A stretch of 64,000 nucleotides of DNA from Cryptomeria japonica. Lineage: Eukaryota > Streptophyta > Pinopsida > Cupressales > Cupressaceae. Under the pieces are notes generated by a model. That model saw nothing but the letters and a program-made list of their open reading frames with translations, did not search any database and had not been told where the DNA came from. Where the stretch lies: assembly GCF_030272615.1 (NCBI RefSeq), contig NC_081411.1, positions 159,603,471 to 159,667,470 of the forward strand. The letters run 5' to 3'. A program made the position numbers and the translations under genes. Below are positions 47,474 through 59,300 of the stretch, in pieces (position 1 is the first letter of the stretch; the number at the start of each line of letters is the position of its first letter).

Positions 47474-48637
47474 GGGTCAGTGCAAGAAGATGAGTCCACT
47501 TTTTGGCCAAAAAGTGGAAGTGTATTCCCTGATTTTCAGATTTTGTCTCATTTGAGCTTAAATTTTGAAACACTTAGAGATTGAATCTTGGAAAATGTCA
47601 GGAATATAAAAGATAGCCCTCTGAGTGTACTTTCCAAATATGTAATTTATTTTAATACCCACATAATAAAAAAATAACTTTTTGAATGGAGTTCTGAAAA
47701 CTATGTTTTAAAAATGCCTGTTTCAGGACCATACCATGCATGTGTACGACCCACACTTTTTGACACAATTAAAATTATTTTTTCAAACCGTTTTGGGAAA
47801 TGGTTTGTAACACACTGAAGATTGATGAGCATATTTTTCTGTATTTTGTTTTCTAATATTTTTTTTTAATTAATTTTTTAATGGCCTTAATTATCTTTTT
47901 AAAAATTTGACGTGTACGACACACATAATTTGATGTAAACTTACCATTTTTCGATTTTTTTTTTTAATACAAAAGAATTTTGTGTAGATTGATGAGATAT
48001 AATTTTTTTTCCAAAATTCTTTAAAATAAAAAAGTTATTAAATTAACAAAATTAGTTAATATTTCAAATTTATGGACCCGATTTAGTATAAATTAAATGA
48101 AAAATAGTTAAAATAATCAATTTTTAAATAAATTTACATATTTAGAATCTAGACAGTATAATCTGAAATGAGTTTTAATTTTGTATAAAAATTCTCTGAT
48201 TAGAGGCGCGTAAACTATTTCTGAAGTTCATATTTGTGCTTTCATTCATGGAGATTTGAATTTGCAGCTCCATGTCTCAGGTGTGGCCATCCCAGGCCTA
48301 TCCTGGGCCTAATCCCGAGCCAAGTGGCGGGTTGTGGAATCAACTTCCACAAAACGGGCCCCCGTTTTCAAACAAGGGCGGTAGAAATGAGCCCCTGTTT
48401 TTAAAAATAGACCCCTGTTTCTAAAAAACGGGCCCCCGTTTTGTTTAAAAGTGGGCCCCCATTTTAGAACAAAACAGGGGCCTATTTTTTTTGCTTCAGA
48501 CCCTTGTTACCTTTCGGCTTGGGAGACCGAAGCATAAACGGGTCCCCGTTTTTTGAAAATGGGCCCCCATTTATAAGAGCGCATTTTCCAACGTGCGGAC
48601 TTCCGCAAATTTGTGACTCATTACCTTGCACTTGCCC
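47474..48637. mobile_element. Nonautonomous DNA transposon with terminal inverted repeats (1.16 kb)
   Basis: The left end GGGTCAGTGCAAG and the reverse complement of the right end GGGCAAGTGCAAG match at about 18 of the first 23 bases. Both ends abut TA repeats, so a target-site duplication cannot be measured; insertion into a TA tract is likely. The inside has no ORF. The superfamily is not assigned. Confidence 0.65.
48340..48570. repeat. GGGCCCCCGTTTT-type short repeats
   Basis: Inside the TIR element the phrase GGGCCCCCGTTTT or a close variant (GAGCCCCTGTTTTT, TGGGCCCCCATTTT, GGGTCCCCGTTTTTTG) recurs about eight times, with inverted forms such as AAAACAGGGGCC. Confidence 0.8.
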
Positions 48638-48659
48638 ATATATATATATATATATATGC

Positions 48660-49220
48660 ATATACATGTATAAGCACTACCAACCCTTTTAAGAAAATCT
48701 ATTATATATACATGTATAAGCACTACCACCTTTTTAAAGAAAATCTATTGAGAGAAAAATAACAGTAATATGATAATCGATGTCATATTCTGCACAACAT
48801 AAACCCTATACAAATATCAAGAAGGATAGTAAAAGTAAAATTTAGGAATATAAAATTTCGTAAGGCGTTATAACACTAACAAAATATTTCTATGTTGTTA
48901 CTGTTAATTTGCAGGGTTGTTGATGTGATTAGTGCCTTTGTGGACATGAAGGCTTTTACTCAGCAAGGTAAATAGCCTGATGTCTATAAACGCTATAAAT
49001 TTCAAAATGGATTTATTAAAACAAAGGTTTGCTTGAACTGGGTAACATATATATATATATATATATATATAAGCACTACCAAACCTTTTCAGAATATCTA
49101 TTTTATATATATACATGTATAAGCACTACCAACCCTTTTAATAAAATCTATTGTATATATATATATATGTATAAGGACTACCAACACTTTTAAGAAAATC
49201 TATTCAAATCAAAATATTCA
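48660..49220. repeat. Short tandem repeats of CACTACCAACCCTTTTAAGAAAATCTA
   Basis: The phrase CTACCAACCCTTTTAAGAAAA or a variant occurs five times (48677, 48724, 49075, 49123 and 49169), separated by TA-rich runs. A flanking segment with ATGATAATCGATG.CATATTCT occurs at 48770 and 49216. Confidence 0.8.
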
Positions 49221-49419
49221 GTGATATGATAATCGATGACATATTCTACACAACATAAACCTTATACAAATATCAAGAAGGATAGTAAAAGCATAATTTA
49301 GAAATATAAAATTTCATTAACTGTGAAGCTTCGAAAATGATCTTACCTTCTAGAGTCTAAGCTATAATAGATAAGTATGACACAATGGCAATCTCGTGGA
49401 GGAAAACAAAACCCTAAAA

Positions 49420-50147
49420 CATAAAACTATTGCGATCCTGCAAGGAAAAGCCAACAAAACATTACACGTGAAAGACCTATAAATGAAGCAAAATTGTAAA
49501 AGGAGTAAAGAGGTTTGCACTTGCCTTGTAGAGAAAAAGGACTCATGACCACAAAGTATAAAACAACACTAATAACCCTGCAAATTAACAGGATTAGGAA
49601 AGAGCAATAATAGACAGAGAGCCACAAATTAAAAACAAAACAAAATCTAATGACATTATTAAAAGAATAAGTAGTTACCAACTGCAAAGACTATTATCAG
49701 GATTACGAAAGAGCAGAAACCAACAGAGAGTGACAAATTAAAAGCAAAACAAAGAACACTTGCCTTGCAGAGTGAAAGCATTCATGCCCACAAAAAAATA
49801 TAAGCATAGTATAACAAACACCTTTACAAACCCTAAAAACTCTAAAAGTCAACACTTGCCTTGTAGAGTGAAAGCATTCACGCCCACAAACTCTCAAACA
49901 ACACCAAAAATGCAATAACACTGCAAGGAGATGAACAAAAATTATAAGCAGACTATAACAACAACAATAACCCTACAAATTGACATAACCGACAAAGAGC
50001 CACAAAATAAAAACAATACTAGATCTAACGACAGTATAACAAAAATAGAATAACGCTAAAAATAGAGCATATTCAATCAGAAAACATTACAAAGATACAA
50101 CACTTACCAACTGCAAAGACTATTAACTGGATCACGGAAGAGCAATA

Positions 50148-50232
<85 letters not shown>

Positions 50233-50720
50233 AAACCCTAATACCTATAAAAGTGAACACTTGCCTTGCAGAGTGAAAGTATTCACGCCCACAAACTGTC
50301 AAACAACACAAAGAAAGTAATAACCCTGCAAGGACACGAGGAAAAAACATAAGTAGAGTATAACAAAAATCTTTACAAACCTTGAGAACCGTAAAAGTAA
50401 ACACTTACCTTACAGAGTGAAAGCATTCACGCCCACAAACTCAGAAACAACACTAATAAAGCATTCACGACACACACAGAAAGCCATCACTAAACCTAAA
50501 TCGAGAGATAAATTGAACTTTAGCAGAAAACTTGCAGACAGAACACTTCAAACAACGAACAAAGGCGAATGCATAAAGCAATAACCTTGCAAGGACACGA
50601 AGAAAAAATATAAGCAGATTATAACAAAAACCTTCAGAAACCTTTCAAACTGTAAAAATGAACACTTACCTTGCAGAGTGAAAGCATTCACGCCAACAAA
50701 CCCTTAAGCAACACTAAGAA
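49420..50720 (-). repeat. Cassette repeats with splice-like borders, minus orientation
   Basis: On the minus strand the core GTGAATGCTTTCACTCTGCAAG directly followed by GTAAGTG or GCAAGTG occurs at about 49518-49550 (diverged), 49757-49790, 49853-49887, 50257-50296, 50401-50440 and 50662-50700. Between copies, stretches end in TTGCAGGGTTATT. This resembles short exon-like blocks bordered by acceptor and donor consensus. No long reading frame runs through them. Confidence 0.72.
50151..50230. repeat. (GA)n microsatellite
   Basis: About 40 uninterrupted GA dinucleotides inside the cassette array. Confidence 0.95.
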
Positions 50721-50759
50721 AGCAGTCACGCCGAAAGCAAAAAGCGAGCAAAAAACCTA

Positions 50760-52265
50760 ACTCGATGAGTAAATCCAACGTTACTAGAAAAGTTGAAGAG
50801 CAAAACACTTCGCACAACAACAAGCCAAATGCATTTTAGGGTTAGCCAACGGTCATAAACAACTTCGACATGCGTGTGCATGGTCGGACACCAAAGCAAG
50901 CAACACAACATCACTTCGGGAAGTGTGCATACGGACCGAGGCGAACCCAATTGTGTTAGGCCCAATATGGAAAGCTAATGTACTGAGAGGGGAGGGGTGA
51001 ATCAGTACTCCAAAACTTTTCTTGAACAATATCCTTACTGTTATGCATAAACAGAATAGTGCAGTAACATAAAATAAAGTTAAAACAAACAGATAACAAT
51101 CATACATGATTCACTCCATAACACATATAATTTGGTCACACAGAAACTCTTGGTTAGAGAGAAAAACTGTGGTGGGGATGGCACCCGCAACTTCACTATT
51201 ACAATAATAAAGATTGCTCGTTTAGAGCTACATTTAGCTATTTCTGATAGCTTACCTTGTTAGGAGTAACAAGATCTGTTAGATCTACCTTGCTAAAGGA
51301 TTTTACAACATTAATCTGAATGCTGCACCTGGTTAGAGGATTTACAATTTATAGACTTGGTTAGAGTATTTTACCCTGTTAAAGGTATCTCTTTCAACTT
51401 CACAATATTACAATAAAATCATTACAAATATCTACAACTTTACATCTGAAATGTTATAGCAAATTCTATGTGCTCAGAATAAGATTACCTAGCTTATAGC
51501 ATACCTCGGTAACCCATATTGTAACTCGGTAAACCCTTCTGTTTACTCTGTTCTTTGACTGTTCACTGATAACCTTCTCGGTGACCTCTTTGTATCTCTG
51601 TAACAGTCTTCCTTCATACATACACACACATACATTTCTCTCTTCCCATGCTGTATAAATAGATCTCTTAAAGTAGTGATCTAATTCATTGCTTCGATCT
51701 TACAAACAAGATTCCTCGAATGAATAACTAAACAAAATATTTCATTGGTTAGATTGACCTTACAATCATACACAATCTTCTAGTGCAATTTCCAATGTAG
51801 TAACAGTTAGATGTGCCTCGATCTTGTAACACGTTTTCATGTGCATGTCCAAGTTCAATGTATCTGGTAATACGTTTCACTTAGTGAATATCAACTCGAT
51901 GAGTTAACTTTACTGCTCGGTAGCCATGAAACAATACTCGGTAAACAACTTGGTGAATACTACGTTCTGTGACTGCTTTCTTCTGTAACCGACTAGTCTG
52001 TTCATACCGACTTCTCTGTGTGTACTGACTGCATGATTCAGTAATACTATCCGACTAGAATATATAGTATGACTTTGAATATAAAAACTAATGGCAATTT
52101 GATAAGTAGTAACAAATGGAACACGTCACCACACCACCAACAAAAGGTAACGTCACCACGCCGGCAGGGACACCAACAAGGAAACATTCCGGCCACCGCC
52201 GGATTGTCTTGCACTTCGGCAACAAACATCTCCCACTAAAAGCCTATCACCTTAATAATCAATTA
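50760..52265. repeat. Host repeat segment split by a solo LTR
   Basis: 50760-50953 and 52115-52265 together match 46.4-46.75 kb in order and orientation; the segment was contiguous before the LTR insertion. Confidence 0.75.
50954..52114 (-). mobile_element. Solo LTR (1161 bp), related to the LTR of copia-2
   Basis: Ends TGTTAGG and GTAACA (TGTTA/TAACA). Flanks are AATTG (50949-50953) and AATGG (52115-52119), a target-site duplication with one change. It contains TACTGAGAGGGGAGGGG near one end and GTTAGAGGATTTAC phrases, as does the copia-2 LTR at 460-1828; that element is minus-strand, so this one is probably minus too. A plus-strand TATAAATAG at about 51654 argues the other way, so the orientation is provisional. 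Confidence 0.78.
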
Positions 52266-52269
52266 TGTA

Positions 52270-53067
52270 CAAAGAGAAAAGCTTTCAATATTGGTGAATC
52301 TAGCAAGCTATTTGAGGGAGTTGAAGCTTCATCTTGTTTAGCTCGAACAAGAGAATCAAAATTTGTTGAAATTGATTCCAAAAAAGGTCTAAAATAAAAA
52401 TGAGGTAAGTTCTCGGTTCGAATCCTCCCAACAATAATCAAATTGCCTTTTGTTTAAAGATGAATAATTAGTTTTTATAATTATAAATACAATAAATAAG
52501 TATTATTTTTATTGCTTATTGAAACCAAAAGAAATGAATCTATCATAATAATTTAATGCAAATTATTGATTCTAAAACTTAATCATAAACAAGTCATTTT
52601 GTTCAAAAAATTAATTAATAATTTGTATTCTTTAGATAAATCTATTTGTTAAATATATTTCACATATTTTGGTCTTATGTTTTATTTGTTAGTTTATATA
52701 GGATTTTTTTAGATCAAATGAATGATTTTTTAAGGTTCAAAGTAATATTAGTTTTGACAATAAATCTTAGGTTAGGGTTAGGTTTAAGATAAATACTTCA
52801 TATGGTCTAATCAGTAATTCTTCTTAATATATATTTGAATATTTGATTAATTTTATGAGTATTCTTTTGCTAATAGAAGTAGGTCTAGATCAATGACCTC
52901 AATGATATTGATATCTTTTAAAAAAAATTAATGTTTTTTATTGTACTGTGTGGAGTTATGTCTGATTTTAGTACCATTTTTTTGATAAATTTGGAGTTGT
53001 GTCTTACTAAGTTTTTGATAAATCCAATCATTGAGTTGTCTATACTTTGGTTAATGAAGTAATTATA
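52270..53067. other. AT-rich spacer without recognised gene
   Basis: No ORF of a recognisable family. An isolated GGTTCGAATCC at 52414-52424 resembles a tRNA B box but lacks a tRNA context. Confidence 0.5.
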
Positions 53068-53072
53068 ATATA

Positions 53073-54454
53073 TGATGCGCTGCTAAATGGACAAGGTTAG
53101 TCTGAGATAAATAACACAAGACACCAGAAAATCATTAGTGTTAGTCAATCAAAAACTAATCTAAATAGGCATATCAAAAGAGACACTAAAATCATGCTAA
53201 TATATCTAACAAATGAAACAAAGATAATGAGGCATCTCCAAATGCCTCTTAGCATGCTCTTAGTTCCTTCTCCCTGGTTCCTCTCCTCTCCAAGTTCCAA
53301 AATAGTGTAGCTCTCAGCAGCTTTTTGCACTATGGATGCTTATGGAGGATTGAGATTTGAATATTGTGCTCTAAATGTAAAATGAAAAGCTAAAATACTA
53401 GATGATATTAAAATGATTGATTTTAACCCAAAATAACAAGATTTTAGTTTGCTATGCTAAATGCTCTCTAAAATGCATATAGGTTAAATGCATACAAGTT
53501 TTCAGGATCTGGTTATGAAGAAATGGGCTCTATTTATAGGAAAAATGGAGCAATGGATGGTTGAGATTGAGTAATCTCAACAAGGGTCAGGATTGAATGA
53601 TTTCAAATCCATGTGAGGGCTTTCAACCCAATCCCAGGATGACAAGTGTCAATGTGAGATAGGTTGAGGGGAGAGAGAATAAGCATTAAATGCTTGATAT
53701 GACCTTGGGAGGTAAAGTCAAGGTTAGTTGAATGAATAAACTCTTTATTAAAAGAATAAAACTTTTATCCAATGGATAAACTCTTGTGCAAATGTAAAAA
53801 GGATGAATATGGTCAAAACAATAAATATTTGGGGAGACAAGTTTGAAATAACCATAAATGGTTATGTAAGAGCCATAAATGGTCATGTAAGAGCCATTAG
53901 TGGTCTTGGAAGACTTTGGGGGTTAATTTGTTGAACACACAAAGCATTAAATGCTTTTCAAAGACTTTTGAAGTCTTTGAGAAGTGACTTCATTTTGCTT
54001 AGGAATGTGACAATAATTAGGGGGTGGATTAGGCTAATTAGGAAGGGGTTAGAAGAATCTAGAAGGGGATTAGATTTTGCAAGTGGATTTGGTGGGTGAG
54101 GGAAAATAGGATTTTATTAAAATAAAAATTCATTTATTTCAATAAATGTGTGCAAGTTGCATTTGTAGAAAAATGCAAGTGAAGGGGATAATGATTTAAA
54201 TAAATGTTTTTATTTAATTTATTTAAAAGAGGAAAAGAGGATTTAATTAAATAAATAGATTTTATTCATTTAATTGATTTGAATTTGATTTAATGAATTA
54301 ATTAAAATAAATTGAATAATTTATTTAATTAATAGAAGAATGTTTGGAGATGAATTAATTAAATATTAATTTAATTAACTGATGGCTAGTGGATTTTTAA
54401 TCAAATAAATAGCGAATATTTATTTAATTAAGCTGGACAGATTTGTGTGACTAC
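53073..54454 (-). mobile_element. Solo LTR (1382 bp)
   Basis: Plus strand starts TGATGCGC and ends GACTACA, flanked by ATATA on both sides (53068-53072 and 54455-54459). On the minus strand a strong TATAAATAGAGCCC box at about 53525-53540 indicates transcription on that strand. No coding sequence inside. The duplication is AT-only, so the boundary call is moderate. The right duplication falls inside the target-site duplication of the adjoining LINE. Confidence 0.68.
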
Positions 54455-54466
54455 AATATAATTTTT
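54450..54466. other. Left target-site duplication of the LINE
   Basis: ACTACAATATAATTTTT, identical to 62258-62274. It merges with the T-run that represents the LINE poly(A) tail, so the exact junction is ambiguous by a few bases. Confidence 0.88.
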
Positions 54467-55819
54467 TTTTGATCGATAAAAGGCCGAAGCCAAAATTTTA
54501 TTATTATTTTTATAAAAAATTTTACATCTCCATTCAGTGTGGGCACCGGTAGGAAAGAATGGAGATAAGAAAACCTCCGGTCTAGCCCAGATCCCTTCTG
54601 GGATCAGATATTATAACCAATTGTACATTTTTACAAATCCTCAACAGAGGTTGGAGGCTGACATATTAAGACATTTTAGATTCTTTCTGTACATTAAATC
54701 TTTCAGCACTTTCCGGTTGAATCCATCTTCCACACTTTGGCTAATCCACAAATGCATCAAGAATTAACTTCTGACCTGATTCCCGAATCTGCAAAACCTT
54801 ATTGCAACTTACTTTGCCAGACTGTTAGAAGCATAGTAAACATAATAATTTGCTGCAATCATACAATGAATAGTTACATCTTTCTATTTAAGTAAGAGGA
54901 TTATAGCCTGGATATCCCTTAGCTTGAAACCATCTTCACCTTTTGGGTTTCAATTTAAGAGATTATCCAGGCTACAATTCTACCTACTAATGGAAATGAT
55001 CAATTTCTTTCAGATTCATAATTACTTTTAACTCTGCAGATATCAGATTCTCCCAAATGTAAGTATTTTCATATGCATTTGTATGTATATTTAAATGTCA
55101 ATATGCAAAAAAGCTATCAATGAATCTGCTAGAATCATTAGAATATACAGATGTACACAGAAATCAATATGCCAGGAGAAAGGAGTGAAACAACATAAGG
55201 GCAGAGGGTCTTTCCAGATGTTTACATCAATAGAACTTGCTAATTAACTGAAACCATGAAAAGTCAGAGTTAACCTCTACCACCCACCACAAAACTTCAA
55301 CAGAAAACCTGCCATCCATTCATCAATTGATTGAAAGAAACCGAATGAACCCAACACTATATAGACAGGGTATCTCAAATCGAGATAAATCGAATGATAA
55401 GCTGTTCTGTAAGATCCTCTATTGTCCAGCAAACCACGATACAGAAACTAGAAATAACTGTCCCAGTTTAACCACAAGGCTTGAATCAAAATTTAGGATT
55501 ATTAGCAACTATAACCGATATGCATAATCTTGAAGACCGAATATCTAAAAACCAGAATCCATAGCTCGAAGACACAAAGCCTGGCAGACCCAGTTTGCCA
55601 TTGAAATATATGATTTACTCCTTTATAAAGACTATACCTTCGCAGCCCAGAACCATCATAATTCATATTACATTCATTGGAGGGATGACCTGTACGAACC
55701 AAAACAGAGAGACCAGACTACTACCACTCACCCCTCTACACGACTGAAACACCCCTGGCACTCACTCACAGACTTGGTAGTCAAGGAAACGGTCAGGAAA
55801 AGAAAATCATATATGAAGG

Positions 55820-56185
55820 TTCAGATATGTATATATATAAATATATATATATTTATATATATATATAGATTCTGTATATATATATGTATATATGCGTGTA
55901 TGCAATTGTGTAAGATTCTATTTATACCCATACATACCCACACATATACATATATATCTGAGAATATGGATATATGTATATATATATGATTGTATGTATA
56001 TACACATATCTATATATATGAATATATATATATGTATATATTTATATATGTGAATACATCATATAATATGAATCAATCCGATTAATATGGGATTGACTAT
56101 AAATATATACATATCTATATATGTGAGTACATATATATATATATATATGTATATATATATGTATCTATATATATATCTGAACCAT
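55820..56185. repeat. TA-rich microsatellite in the LINE 3' UTR
   Basis: About 370 bp of ATATAT/GTATATAT alternation. The LINE 3' UTR is unusually long (about 1.8 kb), and this stretch accounts for part of it. Confidence 0.85.
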
Positions 56186-56300
56186 AGAATGCCAAAATAC
56201 TGATAAAAGGCGGCTGTGGCCTCCCATCCTAGAGCTTATAAATGTGAAAATAGGAGAGGACTAGGAGAGGAGTGATATGAAGGGGTGACACGGCCAAAAC

Positions 56301-59300
56301 TTAATCCGTGAGGCTATCCTTCCTAAAAACATACGAATTACCATCTGCCCCTAAATTGGCTAACTTGTCAGCTATAGAATTGCCTTCCCTATAAATATGT
56401 TTAACCGAAGTTTCCTCAAAGTATTTGATCAAATCCAGAATGCTTTTTAATTCCGCCTTCAGTTTCCAGTTTGACACTTCCCTAGTCCTGACTGCATTTA
56501 TGGTTAACGACGAATCCCCCTCTATTTCTAAATATTTAATCTTGAGTGATTTGGCTATAATCAATCCCTCCCGTAGTGCAGAAAACTCAGCCAAGTTATT
56601 CGAAGCCAAGCCAATAGGCTTATTTAAGCTAGCAATCAGTACACCGTTATCTTGATGAATAGCGCACCCTATACCTGCTAAACCAGGATTCCCACGAGCA
56701 GCACCATCAAAGTTTAGCTTAGCCCAGCCCTTTCGGGGGGGAACCCATTTTGTTAGCTTCCTATCTATCTCAGCCTGCTTACCTCCTCTCCCAATAAACG
56801 GGGGGATTATCAAACCCCTCCACTTAGATCGAAGAACCTCATCCCATCTGGTTAAATTAATAGACTTTTCCTGTACATGTCTAAGTCTATTATTGATTTT
56901 TTCCACAATTGTTGCCTCGATCTTATTTAGAAGGGATTCCACCCTCAATTTTGATTCTTTAAAGATCCGCCTGTTTCTCTCCTTCCAAATTTCCCATATG
57001 AGAATTGCCGGCGCTATTTGCCACACTAAGTGATAAATATCCTTTGTGTGGGGAGGTTGCCAACTAATCAGCCATTCTGAAATGTCCCTAGGTCTCGGAG
57101 TCAGCCATCCAAGGCTTGAGCAAAGCCAATCCCAACATTTCTGACTGAAACTACAATTTAGAAGCAAGTGATCCACATTTTCTTCCTCAGATTCGCAAAG
57201 AGGGCATCTCGATGGACCCATGAATCCAAACTTTAAGAACCAATCTGAAGTAAGAATCCTCTTTGGGGAAGCTGCCCATGAGAAGATACCTGCTTTGGGG
57301 AGACCCACGTTATTCCAGCAAAGGCTAATCGGAATAATAGGATTGGTTGCAGCTCTTCTGCATTTCAAAAGTGAGTAACCTTCTTTGACTTTATAAATGC
57401 CCGAAGAACTACCTGCCCAAATAATCCTGTCTTTCCCACTATGTAATGAAAAATACCTATGCCTCAAATTATTCCAGAGGATTTCCTTGTCAGCATTTGT
57501 TAAGTTCATCTCATCAAGGGGTTTCCACTCCCAACCCAAAGCGGGGTCATTGGAAATAAGCTTGATATAATCCTTAACAAATCTGCCCCTGATCGATTTG
57601 CAAAGTTCTATACCTTCTTTGCTTATTCCTGACTTGTCTAGGGCTGAATAACCCCCCCACGAGTCTTCCCAAAACAATGCCTCAGATCCTTCCGCAATGT
57701 CCCAAGTTAGATAATCTCTGATCACCTCTCTACATTCTAGCATAAAATTCCAAACTTTGGATCCCTTTGGCAATATTTCCGTCCTTAGTATACTATCAGG
57801 ATTGGAATTAGTGAGATATTTAGCTTTGAGGATCCTTACCCATTTAAGATCCGGTTCCGAGTACATTTTCCAGACTAACTTCGCCCCCAGAGCCATGTTT
57901 TGAACCCCCAAATCTTTGATGTCAGCTCCCCCTCTACTGGTAGGCTGGCTAATTTTATCCCAAGAGATTAACGCAAATTTCTTTTTGTCTGAGTTCATAT
58001 TCCAAAAGAACTTCCTCATCTTTCTAACCATTTCTAGACGAGCACCTTTGGGTAGTTGCTGACATGACATTTGGAATATCGGGATAGCCGCCATAACAAC
58101 TTTTAGTAATGTAATCCTCCCAGCCGAAGATAGACATTTGTTCTTCCAAGAGTCCAACCTAAGATCCATCTTTTCAAGGATTCCTTTCCATAATGAATTT
58201 ATATTGTTTCCCTTATCCATCGGAATCCCAAGATATTTACAAGGAAGTTTCCCTTTATCAAACCCTAATATATTACAAATATCTGTCTCTATGTTTTGCG
58301 AAGTGTTAAAGAAGAAGATTTCCGATTTATTCTTGTTCACTTCCTGACCAGAAGCTAATGCATAAATGTCAAGAATCCTTTTGAAAGCCATGGCTTCAGA
58401 CCTATTCGCACATCCCATCAGCATTGTGTCGTCAGCAAACTGCTGGTGGGTTATGGCCTCCATTCCATTAGTAATTTTAATGCCTTTGATAATCTGATTC
58501 ATCCGAGCACTAGTAATGATTCTCCCAAGGCCCTCAGCCATTATGATAAATAAGAAAGGGGATAAAGGATCTCCTTGTCTTATCCCTCTAGATATCTGGA
58601 AGAAGCCAGCAGGGGATCCATTAATAAGTAGTGATACCCTGGGAGATGAGATGCACTCGAAGATTAAATTGATCCATTGTTTAGAAAATCCAAAGGATTC
58701 TAAACATTTACACAGAAATCTCCAATCGACTCTATCGTATGCCTTCTTAATGTCTAGTTTGATCATCATAGCAGCTGATCGATTCTGTTGTAACGAGTGC
58801 ATGACTTCTTGAGAAATAATAATGCCATCAAAGATAGATCTACCTGGTACGAAACCTGTCTGTTCCTCAGAAATTATGCACGGAAGAATGCCTTTCAGTC
58901 TATTCGCTAAAATTTTAGTAAAAAGTTTGTAAATAGTGTTGCATAAGGAGATAGGTCGAAAGTCTTCGAAATTACTTGATTCCTCCTTCTTTGGAATCAA
59001 GGTAATGGAAGTGTTTTTGATCTCCCTTAAAATACTCCCAGAGTTTCTAACCGCTTCCAATGCTTCCACAACCTCCTTGCCAATAATGTGCCAACATTTT
59101 TGAAAAAAGCAAGCGGGAAAACCATCCGGGCCGGGAGCTTTATCAGGATTAAGCTGCCCCAATGCTAATTTAACTTCTGATTCAGTAAATTTATTGTTAA
59201 GCGCTTTGTTTTGGTTTTCAGTTATAATCTTAGGAATATTCCTAAGCAAAGTTAAATTGGCATCTTTAGGGGAAGATTCCGAACTGAACAGGGTTTTAAA

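Noticed and set aside
52414-52424. tRNA gene or SINE, from the B-box-like GGTTCGAATCC
   Set aside because: No matching A box upstream, and the flanking bases do not form a full T-arm or acceptor stem.
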